Made by a program: the position numbers and the translations under genes | From: Lachnospiraceae bacterium | GTDB taxonomy: Bacteria; Bacillota; Clostridia; Lachnospirales; Lachnospiraceae | Direction of reading: 5' to 3' | DNA length: 9,044 nt | Assembly (NCBI GenBank): GCA_900769175.1 | Contig: CAAGFP010000009.1 | Coordinates: 1 to 9,044 of the forward strand | Notes under the pieces: generated by a model | Databases searched by the model: none | What the model was told of the DNA's origin: nothing | The model's input: only the letters and a program-made list of their open reading frames with translations | Shown: in pieces, positions 1-5,118 of the stretch | Layout: every line of letters begins with the position of its first letter | Numbering within the stretch: position 1 is the stretch's first letter

Positions 1-5
1 AAATT

Positions 6-142
6 TTATCCAAACCCCATTGTGGATATTTTTCGCTCTCGCAATATAAGGAAGGTCTCCCGAAATAACTTATTTTACTTTGTTTCCCAAACTGCAGGGC
101 AAAAATGGAGCCGTTTCATCCACATTATCCACATTATCCACA
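6..142. promoter_or_regulatory. DnaA-box cluster upstream of the helicase-loading operon
   Basis: Five 9-mers match the DnaA box TTATCCACA with at most one mismatch. They are TTATCCAAA (6-14, + strand), TGTGGATAT (21-29, a box on the - strand), TCATCCACA (116-124), and two perfect copies at 125-133 and 134-142. The last three are head to tail with no spacer, so they repeat every 9 bp. The cluster ends 37 bp before the -35 element of the downstream operon, which encodes two primosome-type proteins. DnaA binding here could regulate that operon, or the region could be part of a replication origin extending left of the window. I could not see a convincing DnaA-trio row after the last box, and dnaA and dnaN are not in view, so regulation is the safer reading. 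Confidence 0.75.
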
Positions 143-179
143 GTTTTACCCTGCTTGTCATCCTGCCGTTTTTCAGGTG

Positions 180-208
180 TTTTCATTTTAAAAATCCTGT
201 GCTATAAT
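180..208 (+). promoter_or_regulatory. Sigma-A-type promoter of the DnaD/loader/PRPP synthetase operon
   Basis: A -35-like TTTTCA (180-185; 4 of 6 to TTGACA) is separated by 17 bp from a perfect -10 TATAAT (203-208). The -10 also carries an upstream TG (200-201), as in extended -10 promoters. Transcription would start near 215, giving a leader of roughly 59 nt before the preferred start codon at 274. The DnaA boxes lie just upstream. Confidence 0.7.
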
Positions 209-237
209 CACATTTGCTTAAAAGATGAATGAAAAAT

Positions 238-264
238 AAGCATCCGAAACGATGCTTGCAGGGG
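238..264 (+). promoter_or_regulatory. Leader hairpin abutting the ribosome binding site of the DnaD-domain gene
   Basis: AAGCATC (238-244) and GATGCTT (251-257) form a perfect 7-bp stem with loop CGAAAC. It ends two bases before the Shine-Dalgarno AGGGG (260-264), which lies 9 nt before the ATG at 274. The Shine-Dalgarno is the main reason for choosing 274 over the in-frame ATG at 229, which has only a weak purine stretch before it. A role of the hairpin in translation is inference. Confidence 0.5.
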
Positions 265-273
265 AATTACACA

Positions 274-1353
274 ATGAACGAGATTTCGCTTTATAAACAT
301 GACGGGGTTGGGGTAACTATGGTTTCCAACCTTTTTATCGACCGATATATGAAAGACGCAAATGATGCCCAGTTAAAGGTATATTTCTATCTCTTGCGCG
401 CTTCCTCCGAAAACCGGAATTTCCAGATTTCAGACATTGCAGATCAGTTTAACCATACCGAAAAGGACGTATTGCGTTCCTTAAAATATTGGGAAAGAGC
501 CGGCCTGCTTTCTTTGGATATGTCCGATTCAAACACGGTATGCGGGATTCATATTCTGCCCATTCCGCAAGCAGAACTTCCCATGCCTCAGCTTTCGCTT
601 GCACCGATGCTTCCGTTTGCACAGGATTCCAAAGAAGAGACTCTGAAAGTTTCAGCTGTGATACACAATCCTACGGAAAGTCAGCCGGAAATTCCTTCAA
701 AACCGGCTTATACAAGAGACGAGCTTCATAATTTCAAAGCAAACGGCATAGCCGATGAGTTAATCTGCCTCGCAGAATCCTATTTATCCAAAACCATTTC
801 TGCAGAGGGCATCCGGACACTTTATTATATGAATCACGAATTAAAGTTAACGGCAGATACGATTGATGAACTTTTCCAGTATTGCGTTTCCGTTGGCAAA
901 AAAGATGTCAAATCCATTGAAAAGGAAGCCTGCAACTGGTATCGCCTCGGCATCAGAAGTGTTCAGGAAATGAAAGAAAAAACAGCTAAATACGATAACG
1001 AAATCGCCCGCGTTCTGAAAGCTTTATGCAAGGGAAGAACCATACCCGGGAATATTGAAAAAGAATTTGTGATAAAATGGTTAACCGAATACGGGTTCAG
1101 CATCGACGTTATTTTATATGCATGTGACCAGGCAATTATCGCTGTTGACCGAAATCATTTCGAATATGTGGACGGTACATTAAAGAACTGGAAAGCTCAG
1201 GGTGTGACAAGCGTAAAAGAAGCGCAGGATGCCACCAGGGATTTCAAATCAAGAAATTATGTTTCCAAGAAAAAGAAAACTTCTTCCTTTGATAAATTCG
1301 AACAGCATAACTATGATTTTGAAGCAATAAAACGTGATATTATTTGCAATTAA
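274..1353 (+). CDS. DnaD-domain replication initiation (primosome) protein
   Basis: The 359-residue protein has the two-part layout of DnaD/DnaB primosome proteins of Firmicutes, which act after DnaA to remodel origin DNA and help load the replicative helicase. Residues about 18-85 look like the N-terminal winged-helix domain (FIDRYMKDANDAQLKVYFYL, then helices ending in WERAGLL). Residues about 95-145 are a Pro-rich linker. Two helical DnaD C-terminal repeats follow, about 148-235 (degenerate) and 240-325. The second carries the family signature YVDGTLKNW (298-306). The C-terminal tail is Lys-rich. Start 274 is preferred because of AGGGG at 260-264; starting at 229 would add 15 residues. The next gene, a DnaI-like helicase loader, begins 9 nt downstream, which supports the role. 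Family assignment is firm. Whether it is the functional equivalent of B. subtilis DnaD or of DnaB is open. Confidence 0.88.
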   Translation: MNEISLYKHDGVGVTMVSNLFIDRYMKDANDAQLKVYFYLLRASSENRNFQISDIADQFNHTEKDVLRSLKYWERAGLLSLDMSDSNTVCGIHILPIPQAELPMPQLSLAPMLPFAQDSKEETLKVSAVIHNPTESQPEIPSKPAYTRDELHNFKANGIADELICLAESYLSKTISAEGIRTLYYMNHELKLTADTIDELFQYCVSVGKKDVKSIEKEACNWYRLGIRSVQEMKEKTAKYDNEIARVLKALCKGRTIPGNIEKEFVIKWLTEYGFSIDVILYACDQAIIAVDRNHFEYVDGTLKNWKAQGVTSVKEAQDATRDFKSRNYVSKKKKTSSFDKFEQHNYDFEAIKRDIICN

Positions 1354-1362
1354 GGAGAACGA

Positions 1363-2334
1363 ATGGCACTTTCAAATTCTCAATATGACAGCATTATGCG
1401 CGAATATGATAACAGAAGGCTTCGAAGCAGAAAACTTTTAGATGAAAGAAAAAAAGAAATCTATTCCGTCCTTCCCGAATATAAGGCAATCGATGATGAA
1501 ATTGCCACTATCAGTGTGCAGCAATGCAAAAAGAAGCTGTTAGGCGAAGAAAATAAACTGGATGAGTTGTCGGATCTCATTGAGGAACTGACCAGAAAGA
1601 AAAAACTGTTATTAACCGAGGCAGGCTATTCCATTAATTACCTTGAACCGGTCTATGTCTGTCCCTACTGCAAGGACACCGGTTATATCGAACGCGAGAA
1701 ATGCAACTGCTTTAAACAGGCCATTCTCGATTTTACTTACGAGCAGACAAACATTCGTCAGATCATAAGAGACGATACCTTTGATGACATCTGTTTTGAC
1801 TATCAGGTAAACGAGGATGCAAGGCGAATGCAGAATGCTGTCAAAATTTCCATGGATTTTGTCAAAAATTTCGATTCGGACTATCAAAATCTTTACTTTT
1901 ATGGTAATGTAGGTACCGGCAAAACCATGTTAACCAACTGCATTGCCAATGAAATATTGGAAGCAGGATATTCATGTATCTATTTCAGTGCGGTTTCTTT
2001 GTTTGATCGCTTGTCCGATTACTACTTCCGAAGAAACCGTCAGGATGACAATTCTACTCTCATCGATGATATCTATGAGTGCGATTTGCTGATTATCGAT
2101 GACCTTGGAACGGAAATTGTAAATGCTTTTGTGAAAACTCATCTTTTCAATCTGATAAACGAAAGACATTTAAGAAAAAAAAGCACCATCATCTCTTCCA
2201 ATAAGGAAGTGGATGATTTGCATGATACTTATACCGATCGTATTTTTTCAAGAATTGCAAGTAACTATAGTATCTGTCACTTATCCGGAACAGATGTCCG
2301 GATTCAAATAAAAAGAAACAAAAACAGAAAGTGA
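1363..2334 (+). CDS. DnaI/DnaC-like AAA+ helicase loader
   Basis: This 323-residue protein resembles the ATPases that deliver the replicative helicase to DNA (DnaI of Bacillus, DnaC of E. coli). Residues 1-90 are charged and helical, probably coiled coil. A CPYC...CNC cluster (Cys100, 103, 114, 116) is a likely zinc site, as in the DnaI N-terminal helicase-binding domain. The AAA+ core starts near residue 165: Walker A GNVGTGKT (181-188), Walker B LLIIDD (242-247), sensor-1-like SSN (278-280), and TDRIFSRI (291-298), whose Arg residues are candidates for the Arg finger. IstB transposition helpers share this core, but no transposase gene is nearby and the neighbour is a DnaD-domain gene, so a chromosomal loader is more likely. 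AAGGAG lies just before the ATG and the gap to the upstream gene is 9 nt, so the two are co-transcribed. Confidence 0.88.
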   Translation: MALSNSQYDSIMREYDNRRLRSRKLLDERKKEIYSVLPEYKAIDDEIATISVQQCKKKLLGEENKLDELSDLIEELTRKKKLLLTEAGYSINYLEPVYVCPYCKDTGYIEREKCNCFKQAILDFTYEQTNIRQIIRDDTFDDICFDYQVNEDARRMQNAVKISMDFVKNFDSDYQNLYFYGNVGTGKTMLTNCIANEILEAGYSCIYFSAVSLFDRLSDYYFRRNRQDDNSTLIDDIYECDLLIIDDLGTEIVNAFVKTHLFNLINERHLRKKSTIISSNKEVDDLHDTYTDRIFSRIASNYSICHLSGTDVRIQIKRNKNRK

Positions 2335-2344
2335 GGATAATAAA

Positions 2345-3532
2345 ATGGCTGTAAATTCCGGCGAAATCCGTAATCTGGAATCAATCCCTGTCGGTTCTTT
2401 GGGACTTATTTCACTGGAGGGTTGCCGTTCACTTGGCGAAAAAGTGGACAAATATCTCGTAAAATGGCGTACCGAAAGAGAAAATGAACACAAAAACAGT
2501 CTTGCATTTGCAGGATATCAGCGGGATTCTTATCTTTTAAACGCAAAAGTTCCGCGTTTTGGTTCAGGAGAAGCGAAAGGAGTCATTAACGAATCGGTTC
2601 GAGGAACCGACCTCTATCTTCTCGTTGATGTATGTAATCACAGCTTAACCTATTCCCTTTGCGGACAGAAAAACCGCATGTCACCGGATGATCACTATCA
2701 GGATTTAAAACGAATCATTGCTGCCGTAGGCGGTAAAGCAAGAAGACTTACCGTAATCATGCCCTTTCTATATGAAAGCAGACAGCATAAAAGAAGTTCA
2801 CGTGAATCCTTAGACTGTGCAATCGCACTTCAGGAACTCGTATCCATGGGAGTTGATAATATTATTACCTTTGATGCACATGATCCCCGTGTACAGAATG
2901 CGATTCCTCTTCATGGATTCGAAACCGTCCAGCCTGCTTACCAGTTTATCAAAGGACTGGTTAAAAATGTACCGGATATCATCATTGATTCCGAGCATTG
3001 TATGGCAATCAGTCCGGATGAAGGCGGAATGTCACGTGCCATCTATATTGCAAACAACCTTGGTCTTGATATGGGTATGTTCTATAAACGCCGAGATTAT
3101 ACAACCATTGTCGACGGAAGAAATCCGATTGTTGCGCATGAATTCCTCGGCTCAAGCGTAGAAGGAAAAGATATGATTATCATTGATGATATGATTTCTT
3201 CCGGAGAAAGTGTTCTAGAAGTTGCAGCCGCATTGAAGGCAAGAAAAGCAAACCGGATCTTTATCGCAACCACGTTCGGTCTTTTCACAAACGGGCTTGA
3301 GAAATTCGATAAAGCATATGAAGAAGGTCTGATTTACAGAGTGCTTACCACCAATCTTGTATACCAGACCCCCGAACTCTTAGAAAGAGAATGGTATATC
3401 AACTGTGACATGAGTAAATATATTGCCTATATCATTGATACCTTAAACCATGACAGTTCCATCAGCGATTTACTCAATCCCAGCGATCGTATCCAGAAAC
3501 TTTTAAAAGAGCATAACCAGAAAAGTCAATAA
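2345..3532 (+). CDS. prs: Ribose-phosphate pyrophosphokinase (PRPP synthetase), long divergent form
   Basis: The product makes phosphoribosyl pyrophosphate from ribose 5-phosphate and ATP, the precursor for purines, pyrimidines, NAD, histidine and tryptophan. Recognisable family elements are an RQ...RE ATP-site segment (RQHKRSSRES, 146-155), FDAHD (176-180) in place of VDLHA, SPDEGG (223-228) in place of SPDHGG, a KRR stretch in the catalytic flexible loop (248-250), and the PRPP loop IIIDDMISSGES (278-289), with the two Asp typical of phosphoribosyltransferases. At 395 residues it is about 80 longer than the usual 315-residue enzyme: the N-terminus is extended, with charged residues near 40-50, and several motifs are substituted. 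Its GAGGA ribosome binding site overlaps the stop codon of the loader gene (10-nt gap), which suggests translational coupling. It is the last gene of the operon. Family membership is clear; catalytic competence is inferred from retained key residues. Confidence 0.85.
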   Translation: MAVNSGEIRNLESIPVGSLGLISLEGCRSLGEKVDKYLVKWRTERENEHKNSLAFAGYQRDSYLLNAKVPRFGSGEAKGVINESVRGTDLYLLVDVCNHSLTYSLCGQKNRMSPDDHYQDLKRIIAAVGGKARRLTVIMPFLYESRQHKRSSRESLDCAIALQELVSMGVDNIITFDAHDPRVQNAIPLHGFETVQPAYQFIKGLVKNVPDIIIDSEHCMAISPDEGGMSRAIYIANNLGLDMGMFYKRRDYTTIVDGRNPIVAHEFLGSSVEGKDMIIIDDMISSGESVLEVAAALKARKANRIFIATTFGLFTNGLEKFDKAYEEGLIYRVLTTNLVYQTPELLEREWYINCDMSKYIAYIIDTLNHDSSISDLLNPSDRIQKLLKEHNQKSQ

Positions 3533-3558
3533 TCTATAAAGAATAGATAATTTACCTT

Positions 3559-3598
3559 AAACCTTTAGTTAAAATGAACATTTTAGCTAAAGGTTTTT
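3559..3598 (+). terminator. Intrinsic terminator after the PRPP synthetase gene
   Basis: The arms 3559-3575 and 3580-3596 form a 17-bp stem (AAACCTTTAGTTAAAAT with its complement) containing one G-U pair and a GAAC loop. A run of five T (3594-3598) follows, partly inside the stem. It lies 27 nt after the stop codon and ends the three-gene operon. Confidence 0.8.
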
Positions 3599-3638
3599 CA
3601 TCATTAATCCCATTATATTCATTAGTCATCCATATTCG

Positions 3639-3716
3639 TTGACTTAGTATTTCAGATATGATAATTTTACAATAACGAGAAAATTGTAGGTAGAACGCAT
3701 ATACAGCGGATATAAT
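3639..3716 (+). promoter_or_regulatory. Candidate promoter region of the prepilin gene
   Basis: Two possibilities are visible. The distal one has TTGACT (3639-3644) with GATAAT (3660-3665, 15-bp spacing) or TAATTT (3662-3667, 17 bp). The proximal one is a perfect TATAAT (3711-3716) without a good -35 at the usual distance. The proximal site overlaps GCGGATAT (3706-3713), which is 7 of 8 to the GCCGATAT of motility sigma factor (SigD/FliA) promoters, but the matching -35 (TAAA-like) is poor. One of these probably drives the pilin gene, because a terminator separates it from the upstream operon. Confidence 0.4.
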
Positions 3717-3731
3717 GTATGACTGTTTTCA

Positions 3732-3758
3732 CCGGTATAGTATCGATTTGAATACCGG
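3732..3758 (+). promoter_or_regulatory. Hairpin in the leader of the prepilin gene
   Basis: CCGGTAT (3732-3738) and ATACCGG (3752-3758) form a perfect 7-bp stem around a 13-nt loop. It stands 5 nt before the ribosome binding site AGAGGAG (3763-3769) of the prepilin gene. I do not recognise a known riboswitch here. It may stabilise the mRNA or affect translation. Confidence 0.45.
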
Positions 3759-3774
3759 AAATAGAGGAGATTTT

Positions 3775-4263
3775 ATGAAAAAAAATAAGGGATTTTCATT
3801 GGTGGAATTAATTATTGTAATTGCCATTATGGCAATACTTGTTGGCTTTATGGCTCCGTTGCTCATTAAATACATCGAAAAAACGAGAGTTTCTTCCGAT
3901 TACCAGTTAGCAGATATGGTTCGTACTTCTGTCAGCATCGCAATCACGGATGCACGAGTGGTTTCGGATCCGGCAAGCCAGCCCTTCTTAACAAAGTTTG
4001 AGCAGCCCGGCGGAATGAATATCGACAACGACGCCTCTTTCTTAAGTACCAATTCGGTATTGCGCGAAAGCTTAGAAAGTGCATTCGGGTTCCCGGCTTC
4101 GAATATTTTAACCCAGGTACGTTCTTCACACGGAAGCGGATGCCATATCAATGTACGCACGGAAGGATCGAATACCGTAATCGTAACCATTACGGAAACA
4201 GACAATGAAGCAAAACATGATACTTCTTCCAATACACCGAATAATGATATTTCGGTACAATAA
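3775..4263 (+). CDS. Type IV pilin-like prepilin
   Basis: The 162-residue protein starts with a class III-type prepilin leader: a short basic segment MKKNKG, then the cleavage/methylation motif FSLVE with Gly6, Phe7 and the conserved Glu11 (Glu5 of the mature form). A hydrophobic helix follows, about residues 8-33, in the membrane or pilus core. The rest is a soluble domain rich in Ser, Thr and Asn with one Cys (Cys123). A prepilin peptidase would cleave after Gly6. ATG 3775 is chosen because AGAGGAG precedes it by 5 nt; starting at 3715 would place 20 non-leader residues before the motif. No pilus assembly ATPase, platform protein or peptidase is nearby, so the partners must be encoded elsewhere. 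The product could be a pilin or a pseudopilin of a secretion or competence system. Confidence 0.85.
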   Translation: MKKNKGFSLVELIIVIAIMAILVGFMAPLLIKYIEKTRVSSDYQLADMVRTSVSIAITDARVVSDPASQPFLTKFEQPGGMNIDNDASFLSTNSVLRESLESAFGFPASNILTQVRSSHGSGCHINVRTEGSNTVIVTITETDNEAKHDTSSNTPNNDISVQ

Positions 4264-4283
4264 CAACAGACAACTGCAATTTG

Positions 4284-4319
4284 ACAGAATCAATCAAATA
4301 GGATTGGTTCTGTTTTTTT
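4284..4319 (+). terminator. Intrinsic terminator after the prepilin gene
   Basis: ACAGAATCAATC (4284-4295) pairs with GATTGGTTCTGT (4302-4313) through 12 bp with one G-U pair, around loop AAATAG. The pairing runs directly into a run of seven T (4313-4319). The stop codon is 20 nt upstream. Confidence 0.85.
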
Positions 4320-4372
4320 GTCATTTCGGAATGTGGTTTTATTCTGTCAAAACGGGATTTCATTCTATTCGA

Positions 4373-4401
4373 TTGACATTGCGGCAAATAAATGATAACA
4401 T
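4373..4401 (+). promoter_or_regulatory. Sigma-A-type promoter of queT
   Basis: A perfect -35 TTGACA (4373-4378), a 17-bp spacer and TAACAT (4396-4401; 4 of 6 to TATAAT) form a plausible housekeeping promoter. Transcription would start near 4408, only a few bases before the riboswitch aptamer at 4416. Confidence 0.65.
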
Positions 4402-4415
4402 CTTTCGTGGAATCG

Positions 4416-4457
4416 AGTGAGTTCGTAACCATCCTCACTATAATAAAAACTAAGGAG
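4416..4457 (+). ncRNA. preQ1-I-type riboswitch controlling queT
   Basis: The stem AGUGAG (4416-4421) pairs perfectly with CUCACU (4434-4439) around the loop UUCGUAACCAUC. An A-rich tail with ACUAAGG (4449-4455) follows. This is the compact hairpin-plus-A-rich-tail layout of the preQ1 class I aptamer, in which the tail folds back on the loop as a pseudoknot when pre-queuosine-1 binds. The tail runs into the ribosome binding site AAGGAG (4452-4457), 7 nt before the ATG of queT, so ligand binding should hide it and lower translation. The downstream gene is a queuosine-precursor transporter, which supports the call. Pseudoknot pairing was not computed. Confidence 0.85.
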
Positions 4458-4464
4458 AGAAACA

Positions 4465-4959
4465 ATGAAAAAAAACAAGATTCTGTTTATCACACAGGCA
4501 GCTATTATTGCTGCTCTTTATGTCGTACTGACGTACCTCGCCAATCTTTTAGGTCTTGCAAGCGGAGCCATTCAGGTTCGGTTTTCCGAAGCACTCACCG
4601 TTCTTCCCGCATTTATGCCCTCTGCTATTCCGGGACTGTTTATCGGATGCCTGCTTAGCAATATTCTGACCTCTGCCAATATTCTGGATATCGTTTTCGG
4701 AAGTCTGGCCACCTTACTCGGAGCACTTGGTACCTATATCCTTGCAAGGAAAATCAAATGGCTCGCTCCTATCCCTCCCATCGTTGCAAACGGATTGATT
4801 ATTCCTTTGGTATTGAAATTTGGATTCGGATTAGACGATGCATACTGGTTTCTGTTACTTACCGTTACAGCAGGTGAAATCATCTCCTGCGGAATCTTCG
4901 GAACCATCGTGACTGCGGTCTTTAAGAAGTACAAAAAAGTATTAAATATGGAACAGTAA
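4465..4959 (+). CDS. queT: QueT, substrate-binding (S) subunit of an ECF transporter for a queuosine precursor
   Basis: The 164-residue, very hydrophobic protein has about five or six membrane segments (roughly 5-30, 45-65, 66-80, 82-98, 102-118 and 128-152) and ends in a Lys-rich cytoplasmic tail. The sequence VRFSEALTVLPAFMPSAIPG (38-57) is typical of the QueT family. QueT proteins are thought to bind a queuosine precursor and work with the shared energy-coupling module (EcfA, EcfA', EcfT), which is not encoded here. Imported precursor feeds queuosine formation in tRNA anticodons of Asp, Asn, His and Tyr. The gene is transcribed alone, from its own promoter, and is preceded by a preQ1-type riboswitch. 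The exact substrate (preQ1, preQ0, queuine) cannot be told from sequence; the riboswitch suggests preQ1-related control. Confidence 0.9.
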   Translation: MKKNKILFITQAAIIAALYVVLTYLANLLGLASGAIQVRFSEALTVLPAFMPSAIPGLFIGCLLSNILTSANILDIVFGSLATLLGALGTYILARKIKWLAPIPPIVANGLIIPLVLKFGFGLDDAYWFLLLTVTAGEIISCGIFGTIVTAVFKKYKKVLNMEQ

Positions 4960-4983
4960 AAAAAGAATCTCGCGCCGAGCGCG
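4958..4983 (-). terminator. Possible terminator-like hairpin on the - strand at the end of queT
   Basis: Read on the - strand, CGCGC-TCG-GCGCG (4983 down to 4971) is followed by AGATTC and seven T (4964 down to 4958). An alternative stem CTCG-GCG-CGAG places the hairpin closer to the T run. The T run overlaps the queT stop codon. It could be a back-up terminator for the galE operon or the 3' end of a small RNA. Confidence 0.35.
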
Positions 4984-5085
4984 TGTTGCGTAAGCAACTT
5001 CCTTCTTTTCGTGCGAGTGTGCACCCTTAGCAGAGCGTTTTTAATGCAATAGAAAATTCGGAGAAATTTCCTATTGCATTAAAAA
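4966..5085. repeat. Hairpin-rich convergent intergenic element, possible dispersed repeat or small RNA
   Basis: This stretch between the converging queT and galE genes has several short perfect inverted repeats: CGCGC/GCGCG (4971-4983), GTTGC-GTAA-GCAAC (4985-4998, a GNRA-type loop on the + strand) and GTGC/GCAC (5011-5024). CTCGC (4969-4973) could also pair with GCGAG (5013-5017). It ends in a long palindrome: TTTTTAATGCAATAG (5038-5052) pairs perfectly with 5071-5085, and after one mismatch five more pairs follow (5054-5058 with 5065-5069) around a 6-nt loop. No open reading frame fits. The density of structure suggests a repeated intergenic element or a structured RNA, but copy number cannot be seen from one window. 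Confidence 0.45.
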
Positions 5086-5107
5086 CCCCCGTGTTGTTCC
5101 ACGGGGG
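5081..5107 (-). terminator. Intrinsic terminator of the glutamine synthetase-nucleotidyltransferase-galE operon
   Basis: On the - strand, CCCCCGTG (5107-5100) and CACGGGGG (5093-5086) form an 8-bp GC-rich stem with a 6-nt loop, followed directly by five T (5085-5081). The galE stop codon is 11 nt upstream. The T run is shared with the right arm of the long palindrome at 5038-5085. Confidence 0.85.
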
Positions 5108-5118
5108 TAAATGATTAT

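Noticed and set aside
143..200. DnaA-trio/unwinding element next to the tandem boxes, which would make this oriC
   Set aside because: After the last box the sequence reads GTTTTACCCTGCTTGTCATC, without a clear row of CTA/TTA/CTT-type triplets. dnaA and dnaN are not in view, so origin status cannot be claimed.
22..207. Open reading frame of 61 codons starting with GTG in the left intergenic region
   Set aside because: It runs through the DnaA boxes, has no ribosome binding site, and its translation (repeated HIIHIIH from the boxes) is low-complexity. It is better explained as regulatory DNA.
229..273. ATG 229 as the start of the DnaD-domain protein
   Set aside because: Only a weak purine stretch precedes it, while ATG 274 has AGGGG at 9-nt spacing, and the DnaD-like sequence starts after 274.
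3732..3758. c-di-GMP riboswitch upstream of the pilin gene
   Set aside because: Such switches are common before pilin genes in Clostridia, but the single hairpin here lacks the conserved two-stem core and is too short.
3715..3774. ATG 3715 as the start of the prepilin
   Set aside because: It overlaps the candidate -10 element, lacks a ribosome binding site, and would put 20 residues in front of a complete prepilin leader.
4283..4348. Alternative pairing of GACAGAAT (4283-4290) with ATTCTGTC (4341-4348) as an antiterminator
   Set aside because: The local terminator stem is longer and forms first, and no regulated gene is positioned to benefit, because queT has its own promoter downstream.
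4190..4465. Reading frames on both strands between the prepilin gene and queT (including + 4205-4420 and + 4392-4658)
   Set aside because: They overlap the terminator, promoter and riboswitch or lie in another frame of queT. None has a ribosome binding site or recognisable protein features.
5038..5085. The long palindrome as an intrinsic terminator of queT
   Set aside because: No T run follows the stem on the + strand (it is followed by CCCCC), and the stem is AT-rich. It may still influence transcript ends, but the standard criteria are not met.
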